Source: SZUA-584 sp964441275 | GTDB taxonomy: Bacteria > Bacillota > Clostridia > Christensenellales > SZUA-584 | Direction: 5' to 3' | Length of the DNA: 64,000 nucleotides | Assembly: GCA_964441275.1 (NCBI GenBank) | Contig: CAYTUG010000012.1 | Location: 1-64,000, forward strand | Shown here: positions 51,591 to 60,376 of the stretch, piece after piece | Layout: each line of letters opens with the position of its first letter | How positions within the stretch are numbered: the stretch's first letter is position 1 | Notes under the pieces: generated by a model | Databases searched by the model: none | Seen by the model: the letters and a program-made list of their open reading frames with translations, nothing else | What the model was told of the DNA's origin: nothing | Program-made: the position numbers and the translations under genes

Positions 51591-52889
51591 TTATAAGTTT
51601 CGGTTATCAATAACGCGCTTTGCCTTTCCTTCGCTGCGCGCTATGGTCTTAGGCTCCGCAAGAGTCACCTTTACTCCTATCCCTACTACCGATTGTATTT
51701 CAGATTTAATTTTGTTGCTGAGCGTTTCAAGATGCCGGATTTCATCGGAGAACAAACTTGCGGATACTTCAACCTGAACCTCAAGGCAGTCAAAGTTATC
51801 CACTCTGTCTACAATTATTTGATAATGAGGCTCTATCTTAGCCATGCTTACGAGCACGCTTTCAATTTGGGAAGGATAAACGTTAACTCCGCGTATTATG
51901 AGCATATCATCCGTACGCCCTAAAACTTTCTCCATCCGAGCAAGCGTGCGCCCGCACTCGCATTTGTCAGTATGAATGGCAGTAATATCCCTCGTGCGGT
52001 AACGTATAAGAGGTATGCCCTCTTTATCTATAGTTGTTATTACAAGTTCGCCTTTTTGCCCGCAAGGCAGGGGTATAAGGGTATCGGGATCAATAATTTC
52101 GGCAATAAAGAAGTCTTCCGCAATGTGCAGCCCTTTTTTGTATTTGCAATCGGCGGCTACTCCCGGCCCGATTATCTCGGACAGGCCATAAATATCTATC
52201 GCTAATATGCCAAGCCGCCGTTCTATCTCGTTGCGCATTGCGTCCGTCCACGGCTCTGCGCCAAACACGCCCGCTTTTAGCTTCAAGCCTCTTTTATCCA
52301 CTTTCAAATCGTCCATAACTTCGGCTATGTTTAAAGCGTAAGAAGGGGTGCATGCCAATATTGTTGTGCCAAAGTCCTGCATAAGCATTATCTGCCGCTT
52401 TGTATTGCCTCCCGAAACGGGCACGGTCATAGCGCCTAAAGCTTCGGCTCCGTAATGCGCGCCCAATCCGCCCGTAAAAAGCCCGTAACCGTAAGCAACC
52501 TGTATTACCGAGTCTTTATTACCGCCGGCGAACGAAAAAGTTCTTGCCATCAGCTGCGCCCAATTGGAAATATCGCGGGCGGTATACCCTACAACCGTGG
52601 GTTTGCCTGTGGTCCCCGAAGAGGCGTGCACCCGGCATATTTCGCTCTGCGGGACAGCGAACATACCGAACGGATAATTATCGCGCAAATCCTGCTTGAG
52701 CGTAAAAGGCAAAAGCCTTATATCTTGCACGCTCTTTATGTCAGCAGGGTGCACTCCTATTTTATCGAAAGCTTTTTTATAAAACGGAACGTTTTCGTAA
52801 ACCTTTTTCACCGTAGCCTTTAGCTTCTTTGTCTGCAATAAGGAAAGTTGTTCCCTGTCCATGCATTCGAGCTTTTTATTCAAGTACAT
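51591..52889 (-). CDS. paaK: phenylacetate-CoA ligase (copy 2)
   Basis: About 432 residues, adenylate-forming enzyme. P-loop-like VHASSGTTGKPTVVGYTARD, substrate and AMP motifs YGYGLFTGGLGAHYGAE, DIYGLSEIIGPGVA, and the C-terminal RGVNVYPSQIE. It makes arylacetyl-CoA from an arylacetate, ATP and CoA. The start ATG 52889 (MYLNKKLECMD) follows CGGAGG and overlaps iorB by 14 bases; an upstream start at 52943 runs inside iorB. Closely similar to the copy at 55231-56523. Confidence 0.93.
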   Translation of the reverse strand: MYLNKKLECMDREQLSLLQTKKLKATVKKVYENVPFYKKAFDKIGVHPADIKSVQDIRLLPFTLKQDLRDNYPFGMFAVPQSEICRVHASSGTTGKPTVVGYTARDISNWAQLMARTFSFAGGNKDSVIQVAYGYGLFTGGLGAHYGAEALGAMTVPVSGGNTKRQIMLMQDFGTTILACTPSYALNIAEVMDDLKVDKRGLKLKAGVFGAEPWTDAMRNEIERRLGILAIDIYGLSEIIGPGVAADCKYKKGLHIAEDFFIAEIIDPDTLIPLPCGQKGELVITTIDKEGIPLIRYRTRDITAIHTDKCECGRTLARMEKVLGRTDDMLIIRGVNVYPSQIESVLVSMAKIEPHYQIIVDRVDNFDCLEVQVEVSASLFSDEIRHLETLSNKIKSEIQSVVGIGVKVTLAEPKTIARSEGKAKRVIDNRNL

Positions 52890-53478
52890 TCGGGTTTTCC
52901 TCCGCGTAAGGTTTAGCGTTATATCCAAGCTCAAATGCGGCAATGTTGGTCTCTACCGCCTTTTTGGGCACCGTATCCTTTATAGCGTCGATAAACGCTT
53001 GTTTTTCAATTTGCATATTACGCGCTAACACGCCTATAAGCACAGTGTTTAACGCTTTTATATTGCCCGCCTTTTGGGCAAGCCTTTGCGCATCAACAAA
53101 AACCGCATTGGGAACTATCGCTTTTATTTTCTCCGGCAAATCTTTTGGGTACTGCGCAGCCCCGGTAATAACCTGCATGGGCAGCACCTGCTGGGTGCTA
53201 ACAAACATTTTCCCGCCTTCCTTAAGATAGCCGCACCAGCGCAAAGCCTCAAGTTTTTCAAAAGCTAAAATTATATCCGCGCCTTTTTTGTCTATAACGG
53301 GAGATAATACTTTATCGCCGAAACGTACATGGGTAACAACGCTTCCCCCGCGCTGCGCCATTCCGTGCACCTCTGAAAGCTTAACATCATACCCAAGCGA
53401 AAGCGCAAGCCTGCCGAGCACCCGGCTTGCAAGCAAAGTCCCCTGCCCGCCAACGCCTACGATTAATATATCAGTCAT
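52876..53478 (-). CDS. iorB: indolepyruvate:ferredoxin oxidoreductase beta subunit
   Basis: 200 residues, 2-oxoacid:acceptor oxidoreductase gamma-type domain (ILIVGVGGQGTLLASRVLG, SEVHGMAQRGGSVVTHVRFG). With IorA it oxidatively decarboxylates aryl pyruvates to arylacetyl-CoA, reducing ferredoxin. ATG 53478 overlaps the iorA stop by 8 bases. Confidence 0.95.
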   Translation of the reverse strand: MTDILIVGVGGQGTLLASRVLGRLALSLGYDVKLSEVHGMAQRGGSVVTHVRFGDKVLSPVIDKKGADIILAFEKLEALRWCGYLKEGGKMFVSTQQVLPMQVITGAAQYPKDLPEKIKAIVPNAVFVDAQRLAQKAGNIKALNTVLIGVLARNMQIEKQAFIDAIKDTVPKKAVETNIAAFELGYNAKPYAEENPNVLE

Positions 53479-55204
53479 CTAATTCTACCACCTTTATAGC
53501 GTCAAACATACATACATTTTGGCATAATCCGCATCCGGTGCATGTACCTTGGTCTATTACCACGCTCTCGTTTACTTTTCTTATTGCGGGGCAGCCAAGT
53601 TTTAAACACACACCGCATTGCCTGCAATTTTCGTTTATTGCATACGGCGCCAATATCGGTTTTTTGCCAATCAATACGCAAGGACGTTTTGCAATAATAA
53701 CGCTTAGCCCTGCCCTTTCCGTTTCTTCCTTTATCGCTTTTTCAAGCGCTTTTAAATCAAAAGGGTCTACCGTGCGCACACATGCGGCCCCAAGAGCGTT
53801 TGCAACGTCCGCAATGTTTATCGAATACGAAATATCGCCTTTCAAATTCTTTCCGGTGGCGGGATGGTTTTGGTGGCCTGTCATTCCGGTTGTTGCGTTG
53901 TCAACAATTATTACCGTACCCGAAGAGCCGTTGTATGCCATGTTAGCAAGTCCGGTAAGCCCGGAATGAAAGAACGTAGAGTCGCCGATTACCGCAACAA
54001 GTTTTTTTGCGAACTGTTCGCCGCGCGCTTTTTCCATACCCAACGCCATGCCTATGCTTGCACCCATGCATACGCACGTATCAATCCCTTCGTGAGGCGG
54101 CAAAGCGCCCAATGTGTAACAGCCGATGTCTCCCGTTGCGGTTAGCCCCAATTTTTTTATGGTATAGAATACCGCGCGGTGCGGACAGCCCACGCACATA
54201 ACGGGAGGCCGCGCAACAGTTTGGACATCGCAGCTGTTTTTTATCTCTTTACCGCCAATTTTTTGTGCAATGATATTGACTCCGTATTCTCCCTGCACGC
54301 TGAATATTTCTTTACCCGTTACGTTTATACCTAATTGTTTTATTTTGTTTTCTATAAAAGGTTCTAATTCTTCCGCAACATACAGCTTTTCGACCCGCCT
54401 GGAAAAATCAATAATCAGATTTTCCGGCAAGGGATGAATCATTCCAATCTTCAAAACGCTTGCTTCGGGCAGCGCCTCACGCACATAATTGTACACAACG
54501 CCGCTTGTAATCACCCCAATTTTGGTATCGCGCATCTCGATTTGGTTAACATGCATAGCATCCGCGGCGCGCGTCAAATCGTTTATGCGTTTTTCCAATA
54601 TTACGTGGCGCTTTTTTGCCATAGCCGGCATCATCACAAATTTTTGTATGTCTTTTTTGTACGGCTTTAGTTCAACATTATACCTTTCGGAGATATCTAC
54701 CAACCCCTGCGAATGCGAAAGGCGCGTGTTCGAGCGAACTAACACGGGCGTATCGTATTGCTCCGACAGATCGTAAGCGAATTTTATAAATTCCTTAGCC
54801 TCGTTTGAATCCGAAGGCTCTAACATCGGCACATGCGCGGCAAGCGCATAAAAGCGCGAATCCTGTTCGTTTTGGCTTGAATGCATGCCCGGATCGTCCG
54901 CCACCACAATAACAAGGCCGGCGTTAACACCGGTATACGCAGCGGTAAACAAAGGGTCTGCCGCAACGTTTAACCCAACATGCTTCATACAACAAAGAGA
55001 ACGCGCTCCCGCTATTGATGCGCCCAATGCAACTTCTAACGCAACTTTCTCGTTAGTTGACCATTCGGCGTATACGCAGTCGTATTTTGCTATAAATTCG
55101 GTTATCTCGGTGCTGGGCGTTCCGGGATATGCGGTTGCCACCGTTACCCCCGCTTCGTATGCGCCCCTTGCGAGCGCCGCATTTCCCAACATCAGCTCTT
55201 TCAT
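53471..55204 (-). CDS. iorA: indolepyruvate:ferredoxin oxidoreductase alpha subunit
   Basis: About 577 residues. N-terminal pyrimidine-binding domain (GNAALARGAYEAGVTVATAYPGTPSTEI), central transketolase-like domain with TPP motif GDIGCYTLGALPP...IGDSTFFHSGLTGLANMAYN, and a C-terminal two-cluster ferredoxin domain (CRQCGVCLKLGC, CTGCGLCQNVCMFDA). ATG 55204 follows GGGGAG by 6 bases; TTG 55210 is inside that spacing. Substrates are transaminated aromatic amino acids. Confidence 0.96.
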   Translation of the reverse strand: MKELMLGNAALARGAYEAGVTVATAYPGTPSTEITEFIAKYDCVYAEWSTNEKVALEVALGASIAGARSLCCMKHVGLNVAADPLFTAAYTGVNAGLVIVVADDPGMHSSQNEQDSRFYALAAHVPMLEPSDSNEAKEFIKFAYDLSEQYDTPVLVRSNTRLSHSQGLVDISERYNVELKPYKKDIQKFVMMPAMAKKRHVILEKRINDLTRAADAMHVNQIEMRDTKIGVITSGVVYNYVREALPEASVLKIGMIHPLPENLIIDFSRRVEKLYVAEELEPFIENKIKQLGINVTGKEIFSVQGEYGVNIIAQKIGGKEIKNSCDVQTVARPPVMCVGCPHRAVFYTIKKLGLTATGDIGCYTLGALPPHEGIDTCVCMGASIGMALGMEKARGEQFAKKLVAVIGDSTFFHSGLTGLANMAYNGSSGTVIIVDNATTGMTGHQNHPATGKNLKGDISYSINIADVANALGAACVRTVDPFDLKALEKAIKEETERAGLSVIIAKRPCVLIGKKPILAPYAINENCRQCGVCLKLGCPAIRKVNESVVIDQGTCTGCGLCQNVCMFDAIKVVELDD

Positions 55205-55230
55205 TTGCAACTCCCCTATTGATGAAATAT

Positions 55231-56523
55231 TTATCTTAAATCCGTCACACGTTTCGCTTTCCCTTCAAACCGTTTTAAAGATTCCGGCTCGACAAGTTTA
55301 ACATCGGCAGATATATTAAGAGACGTATAAATGGCTTGTTTTAGCTTTGATTCAAGTTTTTCAAGCGCCGAAAAACTTTCAAGCAAAGATGCGTCCGTCA
55401 CCTCGACAAGAACTTCGATACAGTCCATATAGCCTTCTTTGCGAACTATTATCTCGTAATGAGGCCGTATATCTTCAATGCCCAAAATCACGCTTTCGAT
55501 TTGCGATGGAAATACATTTACTCCGCGAATAATAAACATATCGTCCGTTCGCCCCGAAACTTTTGCCATGCGCATAGAGGTTCTGCCGCAATCGCATTTT
55601 TCCGGTATAAGCCGGGTTATATCTTTTGTGCGGTAGCGCAGCAAAGGCAACGCCTCTTTGGATAGAGACGTTATTACAAGCTCCCCCGGCTGACCGTGCG
55701 GTACGGGTTTTAGGGTTTCTTTATCTATTATCTCGCAATAAAAATGATCTTCCGCAATATGCATTCCGCATTTCAAATGGCATTCGCCCGAAATACCGGG
55801 ACCGAGTATCTCGGAAAGGCCGTAATTTTCGGTGCACAGTATACCCCAATCCTGTTCTATTTGGGTACGCATTTGTTCCGTATGGCCTTCGCCGCCGAAA
55901 AGCCCCAATTTCAATGGCAGCTTTTTCACATCGACGCCCATCTTTTTTGCGGTTTCGGCAAGGTACAGGGCATACGAGGGCGTGCCTACAAGCACGGTCG
56001 AGCCAAAATCCTGCATTACCGATATTTGCCTTTTTGTGTTGCCGCCCGATATCGGTATAACAGCTGCGCCTATCTTTTCTAACCCGTAATGCAGCCCGAA
56101 AGCGCCCGTAAAAAGAGTATATCCAAACGTTATCTGAGCGATATCTTGGTTAGTGACCCCCGCGGCGCACGCAAGCCTTGCTATGCATTCCGACCACATA
56201 TCTAAATCTCTTTTGGTATAGCCCACTACTGTCGGCTTTCCGGTTGTGCCGGATGAAGCGTGTATCCGAACTATATCTTTCATGGGCGCGGCAAATAGTT
56301 TGTAAGGAAAACTCATACGCAAATCATCTTTTTCAGTGAACGGCAGTTTTTCTATATCGTCAACAGTGTTTATATCTTTGGGCGAGATGCCCGCCCCGGC
56401 AAGTTTTGTTCTGTAGTGAAAAACATTGTTGTAGCAGCGCTCTACAGTATCTTTTATACGTTTGTTTTGCAAAGATCTGATCTGTTCTTTTGTAGCACAC
56501 TCTATATGCTCGTTCCAAATCAT
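55231..56523 (-). CDS. paaK: phenylacetate-CoA ligase (copy 1)
   Basis: 430 residues with the same motifs as copy 2: VRIHASSGTTGKPTVVGYTKRD, FGYTLFTGAFGLHYGLE, ENYGLSEILGPGIS, RGVNVFPSQIESVIL. First gene of the cluster paaK-iorA-iorB-paaK-ACT. Having two ligases around iorAB suggests different aryl or branched acid preferences. The untranslated leader contains an ACGCGG/CCGCGT hairpin (56553-56570). Confidence 0.93.
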   Translation of the reverse strand: MIWNEHIECATKEQIRSLQNKRIKDTVERCYNNVFHYRTKLAGAGISPKDINTVDDIEKLPFTEKDDLRMSFPYKLFAAPMKDIVRIHASSGTTGKPTVVGYTKRDLDMWSECIARLACAAGVTNQDIAQITFGYTLFTGAFGLHYGLEKIGAAVIPISGGNTKRQISVMQDFGSTVLVGTPSYALYLAETAKKMGVDVKKLPLKLGLFGGEGHTEQMRTQIEQDWGILCTENYGLSEILGPGISGECHLKCGMHIAEDHFYCEIIDKETLKPVPHGQPGELVITSLSKEALPLLRYRTKDITRLIPEKCDCGRTSMRMAKVSGRTDDMFIIRGVNVFPSQIESVILGIEDIRPHYEIIVRKEGYMDCIEVLVEVTDASLLESFSALEKLESKLKQAIYTSLNISADVKLVEPESLKRFEGKAKRVTDLR

Positions 56524-56552
56524 AATAACCCCTTAAAAAATAATAAACATAT

Positions 56553-56590
56553 ACGCGGCTTTTACCGCGTCTCATATAGTGTAAATTATA
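56553..56590 (-). promoter_or_regulatory. promoter region and leader hairpin of the paaK-ior cluster
   Basis: A TATAAT (plus 56585-56590) with only a T-rich upstream sequence as -35. A perfect 6-bp hairpin ACGCGG/CCGCGT (plus 56553-56570) stands between it and the start codon and could act as an operator or attenuator. Low confidence. Confidence 0.35.
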
Positions 56591-56661
56591 GCGTATTGTA
56601 AAAAAAAAATAAAGCACGAAAGCCTATTTGCATATGCTTTATTTAAAATTAAAATTCCATA

Positions 56662-56678
56662 CCCTTGGGCGCTAAGGG
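56662..56678 (-). terminator. possible terminator of the small membrane protein gene
   Basis: CCCTT/AAGGG hairpin at 56662-56678 followed on the minus strand by T-rich sequence (GGAATTTTAATTTTAA). The T run is interrupted, so this is a weak call. Confidence 0.3.
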
Positions 56679-56752
56679 CATTTGTATTGAATAATGTTTA
56701 TAATGTTATATTTTGCCGGGTATTATTTTAGCTGTGCGTTATACTTTAGTTT

Positions 56753-56920
56753 TTATGCTTTACCTATAATAATAAGAACTCCGGAGATGATTGCAATTAT
56801 AGGCAACACGATATTATGTACAAAGCCTGGTAAAAAAGTTATGCTAAGCAGCGGAACTGCAGCAATAACAATCAGCCATATACCTAAAAGTATCAAACCA
56901 ATCCTTAGTAAATTCTTCAT
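56753..56920 (-). CDS. small two-helix membrane protein
   Basis: 55 residues, almost all in two membrane segments (LLRIGLILLGIWLIVIAAV and NIVLPIIAIISGVLIIIG) joined by LLSITFLPGFVH. TTTGGAGG precedes ATG 56920 with good spacing, which supports it as a real gene. No family recognised. It stands alone in the 550-base interval between paaK and pfk. Confidence 0.6.
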   Translation of the reverse strand: MKNLLRIGLILLGIWLIVIAAVPLLSITFLPGFVHNIVLPIIAIISGVLIIIGKA

Positions 56921-56991
56921 ATTTATTACCTCCAAAGCTAATTAACGTTTTTCCTATGCGCCCCAAATAGAATTCATATACTATACATATG

Positions 56992-57004
56992 GTTATATTA
57001 TAAC
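56992..57004. promoter_or_regulatory. perfect 13-base palindrome upstream of the small membrane protein gene
   Basis: GTTATATTATAAC, in the upstream region of the 55-residue gene. Could be an operator or part of a promoter; AT-richness makes chance occurrence possible. Confidence 0.25.
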
Positions 57005-57038
57005 AATATTCATAATTTGTATAGTTTTTTTTAAACTG

Positions 57039-57060
57039 AAAAAAGAACCGATTCCGGTCC
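57039..57060 (-). terminator. terminator of the phosphofructokinase gene
   Basis: On the minus strand GGACCG pairs with CGGTTC (one G-U) around a GAAT loop, followed by TTTTTTC. It lies just after the pfk stop. Confidence 0.75.
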
Positions 57061-57077
57061 CTTTTCATATCAGCAGT

Positions 57078-58325
57078 TTATCCTTTTACGGCAACTTTTT
57101 TAAGCTGCGCAAAGCGCGGCAGCCCCTGCTCGAAAGGCAGGTTTGTTGCCCCCTGAATCAGCGGCAAGGCGTAATCTACAAACTCTTGTTTAAGCCCTAC
57201 GCCATCGTTTGTGATCCATTCGTCCGGTATCTTCTTCTCTTTATTTGCTACTTCTTCAAGCCCAATAAGCTTGATATTGCACTTATATTCTTTGCCCGGT
57301 TCGCGCTCAAAAGCTACCATCAAATCCGTTTTACCCTCTACTGCGGCTTTTACAGCCGCCTGCCCCGCATTGAAAGATTCCGTAATGTCTGTCATCGATG
57401 CAATATGAGCGGAACATCTTTGCAGCAGGCTAAATTCTATCGCCCGCACCTTAGCGCCTGTTTCTTCGCGCACAAAGTCAGCGAGCGTATAAGCCAATCC
57501 GCCCAATTGAGAATGTCCGAACGAATCTTTAGATTTTGCTAAATCCGTGCCGTATTCCGAAATATATTTGCCGTCTTTGTCTTTTATGCCCTCTGAAGCG
57601 GCAACAAGCACATTGCCGTTTTTCTTGTAAATTTCTTTGACCCGCTTTAAGAAGTCTTTAATATCAAATACCCTCTCAGGCAGATATATAAGGTCGGGCC
57701 CCGTTCCTTTATAAGAAGCAAGCGCGGTAGCTGCAGTAAGCCAGCCCGCATTCCTGCCCATAACCTCAAGTATTGTTATTGTACCCGTATCATACACCCG
57801 GGCGTCAAGATACACTTCCATAGTAGCGGTGGCGATATATTTTGCGGCGCTGCCAAAGCCCGGGCAGTGGTCGGTCGCCCACAAATCGTTGTCAATTGTT
57901 TTCGGCACCCCTATAACACGCATCTTATAGCCCGAACTTTGCATATACTTGCTTATCTTGTTGCACGTGTCCATAGAATCGTTTCCGCCATTATAGAAGA
58001 AATAGCGCACATCGTATTTTTTAAACACTTCAAGCATTCTTTTATAATCTGTCTCGTCATCTTCCGATTTCGCCAACTTATAGCGCACAGAACCAAGCGC
58101 CGAAGACGGAGTGGTTTTCAGCAGTTCAATCTCTGCCCAATCCTCTTGCCCAATATCGTAAAGATGCTCGTCAAGCACCCCTTTAATTCCATGCGCCGCG
58201 CCATACACCTTTGTTATACAATCCTCTTTAAGCGCCTGCATAAACACCCCTGCCGCGCTCGCATTTATAACCGAAGTCGGCCCTCCCGACTGACCGAAAA
58301 TACATGCCCCTTTCAGAACCCCCAT
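57078..58325 (-). CDS. pfp: PPi-type 6-phosphofructokinase
   Basis: 415 residues. The active-site loop reads GGNDSMDT and the catalytic segment PKTIDNDLWATDH; the Asp in place of the second Gly of GGDGT and the Lys in PKTIDND are marks of PPi-dependent enzymes. N-terminal FGQSGGPTSVIN and MGRNAGWLTAATALA fit the family. It phosphorylates fructose 6-phosphate with PPi, which PPDK at 16989 can regenerate. GAAGGAG precedes ATG 58325. Confidence 0.93.
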   Translation of the reverse strand: MGVLKGACIFGQSGGPTSVINASAAGVFMQALKEDCITKVYGAAHGIKGVLDEHLYDIGQEDWAEIELLKTTPSSALGSVRYKLAKSEDDETDYKRMLEVFKKYDVRYFFYNGGNDSMDTCNKISKYMQSSGYKMRVIGVPKTIDNDLWATDHCPGFGSAAKYIATATMEVYLDARVYDTGTITILEVMGRNAGWLTAATALASYKGTGPDLIYLPERVFDIKDFLKRVKEIYKKNGNVLVAASEGIKDKDGKYISEYGTDLAKSKDSFGHSQLGGLAYTLADFVREETGAKVRAIEFSLLQRCSAHIASMTDITESFNAGQAAVKAAVEGKTDLMVAFEREPGKEYKCNIKLIGLEEVANKEKKIPDEWITNDGVGLKQEFVDYALPLIQGATNLPFEQGLPRFAQLKKVAVKG

Positions 58326-58417
58326 TTTTACGTCTCCTTCTTTTAATATTAAAACTTACAGCGCAAATTATAACCCACAAATACGCTAAATTCAACGCCT
58401 TATGTAAAAAGTGTTAT

Positions 58418-58452
58418 AATCGGACTCTCAAGATTATACTTATTCTCCGATT
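58418..58452 (-). terminator. possible terminator of the yjbQ-like gene
   Basis: AATCGGA and TCCGATT form a 7-bp stem around a 21-base interior that includes the stop codon; on the minus strand ATAACACTTTTT follows. The loop is long, so confidence is low. Confidence 0.35.
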
Positions 58453-58856
58453 ATTTTTATCAGCAGCCGCTTAGTTCTCATGCCGTCAAATTCCCCATAG
58501 AATATCTGCTCCCACGGCCCAAAATCAAGTTTGCCTTGCGTGACGGCAACAACTACCTCGCGCCCCATTATTGTGCGCTTTAAGTGTGCATCAGCATTAT
58601 CTTCAAAACCGTTGTGCTCATACTGATCATGCGGCTTTTCGGGAGCTAATTTTTCCAACCATCGTTCAAAATCCGCATGCAGCCCTGATTCGTCATCGTT
58701 TATAAAAACGCTCGCGGTTATGTGCATTGCGTTAACAAGGCATAAACCCTCACTAACGCCGCTTTGCTCAAGCGCTTCTTCTACTTGCGGGGTAATATTG
58801 ATAAGCTGCCTGCGCTTTTTCACATTTATCGTTAAAATCTTACGATAGCTCTTCAT
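58440..58856 (-). CDS. YjbQ-family protein (UPF0047)
   Basis: 138 residues with conserved LCLVNAMHITASVFINDDESGLHADFERWLEKLAP, the HNGFEDNADAHLKRTIMG segment and GTWEQIF-like FGPWEQIFYGEFDG. The family has weak thiamin phosphate synthase activity in vitro; the true role is unclear. AGGAGG precedes ATG 58856. Monocistronic. Confidence 0.88.
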   Translation of the reverse strand: MKSYRKILTINVKKRRQLINITPQVEEALEQSGVSEGLCLVNAMHITASVFINDDESGLHADFERWLEKLAPEKPHDQYEHNGFEDNADAHLKRTIMGREVVVAVTQGKLDFGPWEQIFYGEFDGMRTKRLLIKIIGE

Positions 58857-59050
58857 AACAGCCTCCTAAATCTTAGCTTTTCATTATCATAGTAGCAAAT
58901 TAATAATAAGTAAAGTAAAGGAGCGCTCTTTTGCCTTATAATCGCCAGCTAAACCGTTTCTTTTGTTTAAAGCTGCGCACAACAAGCCCTTTTACCGTAC
59001 TTCAAAAAAGGCTATAATAGTAACAACGATACGAAAAGGATGAATTAAGA

Positions 59051-60034
59051 ATGAAAATAATGGTTGTAGGCGGAACCGGATTGCTTGGATATCATTCGAT
59101 TATTGCAGGGTTGAAAAAAGAGCATGGCTTTGGCGCTCTTGCGATAAAAGACATAGATTTGTCCGGCTGGTATCCAAACCAGGTATTTTTAGAATACGGC
59201 GATGTGTTCGCCATGTCAAAAGATGAACTAATAGAAGTTTTCACCGGATACGATGCGCTAATTTATGCGGTGGGCCCCGATGATCGCGTTGTGCCGCCCG
59301 CGCCCGCTTATGATTTTTTCTATGAGCGGCTTGTGTTGGCTTGTGAGAATGTGGTAACGGCCGCCCGGGAAGCGAAATTATCCCGCTGCGTGATACTCGG
59401 CTCATACTTTGCGTACTTTGACAGGCTGTGGCAAAACAAACAGCTTGCACAAAAACATCCTTATATTCGCTGCAGGGTGCAGCAGGCTCAACGGGCAATA
59501 GCGGCGGGCGGCAAAAGTTTAGCGGTAATGGTGCTTGAATTGCCGTACATATTTGGCAGCATGCCAAAGCGCACTCCCCTTTGGAAAAACGTTTTGCTCG
59601 AGCGTTTCGCAAAAGGCAATACAATTTATTTCCCCAAAGGCGGCACCAACATGATATCGGCGCACCATGTGGGCGAGGCCGCAATAGGCGCAGTTGAAAA
59701 CGCAGTTCACGGCATGCGCTATCCCGTAGGCGATGAAAACCATACGTTTGATTATATGCTAAACGCAATGATGAGCGCGCTTGGCGAAGAAAAGAAAATT
59801 GTGCATATCCCCCGGTTTTTAGCTGCGTTGGCGGGAAGGTCGATAGAGCGCAGCGAGCGAAAGAAAGGATTGCAGGGCGGGCTAAACCCCCGCTACATTA
59901 TGCGCGATATATTGACGGACTATCTCTATTTTGACCCTGCCGAAAGCGCTAAAACGCTCGGCTACGGGCGCGGCGGGTTGGCCGAAGCCATACAAGATAC
60001 CGTGCGGGCATGTTATCCGGAAAGGTTTGATTAG
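59051..60034 (+). CDS. atypical extended SDR (NAD-dependent epimerase/dehydratase family)
   Basis: 327 residues. N-terminal Rossmann loop VVGGTGLLGYH, central segment ALIYAVGPDDRVVPPAPAYDFFYERLV, VILGSYFAYFDRLW, and GGTNMISAHHVGEAAIGAVENA. The usual YxxxK pair appears as YIRCR, with Arg where Lys is expected, so substrate turnover may differ or be absent. AAAGGATG precedes ATG 59051. It stands alone on the plus strand. The substrate is unknown. Confidence 0.75.
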   Translation: MKIMVVGGTGLLGYHSIIAGLKKEHGFGALAIKDIDLSGWYPNQVFLEYGDVFAMSKDELIEVFTGYDALIYAVGPDDRVVPPAPAYDFFYERLVLACENVVTAAREAKLSRCVILGSYFAYFDRLWQNKQLAQKHPYIRCRVQQAQRAIAAGGKSLAVMVLELPYIFGSMPKRTPLWKNVLLERFAKGNTIYFPKGGTNMISAHHVGEAAIGAVENAVHGMRYPVGDENHTFDYMLNAMMSALGEEKKIVHIPRFLAALAGRSIERSERKKGLQGGLNPRYIMRDILTDYLYFDPAESAKTLGYGRGGLAEAIQDTVRACYPERFD

Positions 60035-60376
60035 AGCCGCAAAAAGCCTTAATAATAGAAGTGCGGATTGAACGAGCGCTTGACGATGAGCTGACCATGA
60101 AGTGCCAAAGGCGCTTTGCGAGATTATCCGGAAAGATGCGGAACCATTGATAAAAAAATATGATTCAAGAATTTAATATATACGGTTTTTCATATGAAAC
60201 GATAAAGGCTGATTATAGATAATAATCAGCAGGTGTACCCTTTTTGACACATCCCCTTACTTATCATATGTATGAGGCTTACCAACATATTTTTTAGGAG
60301 AATGCCGGAAGCGCTTGCAGTCGGCTGGCAAACGTTAGCTACTTTTGATAGATTATAATGAAAAGGAGCAAAATTA
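60035..60376 (+). other. 342-base intergenic region with one perfect hairpin
   Basis: No gene with a ribosome site. GCTGATTAT at 60208-60216 pairs perfectly with ATAATCAGC at 60222-60230 around a 5-base loop. A short open stretch around 60094-60178 (EVPKALCEIIRKDAEPLIKKYD) has the look of a protein C-terminus but lacks a start, and may be a gene relic. A TATAAT at 60354-60359 is too close to the next ribosome site to be a convincing promoter. Confidence 0.4.

Noticed and set aside
56694..56945. Plus-strand 83-codon open frame
   Set aside because: It is antisense to the 55-residue membrane protein gene, which has a strong ribosome site; the plus-strand frame has none.
60345..60359. TATAAT just upstream of the mini-PolC gene as its promoter
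   Set aside because: The start of transcription would fall within the ribosome site and no -35 box is present.
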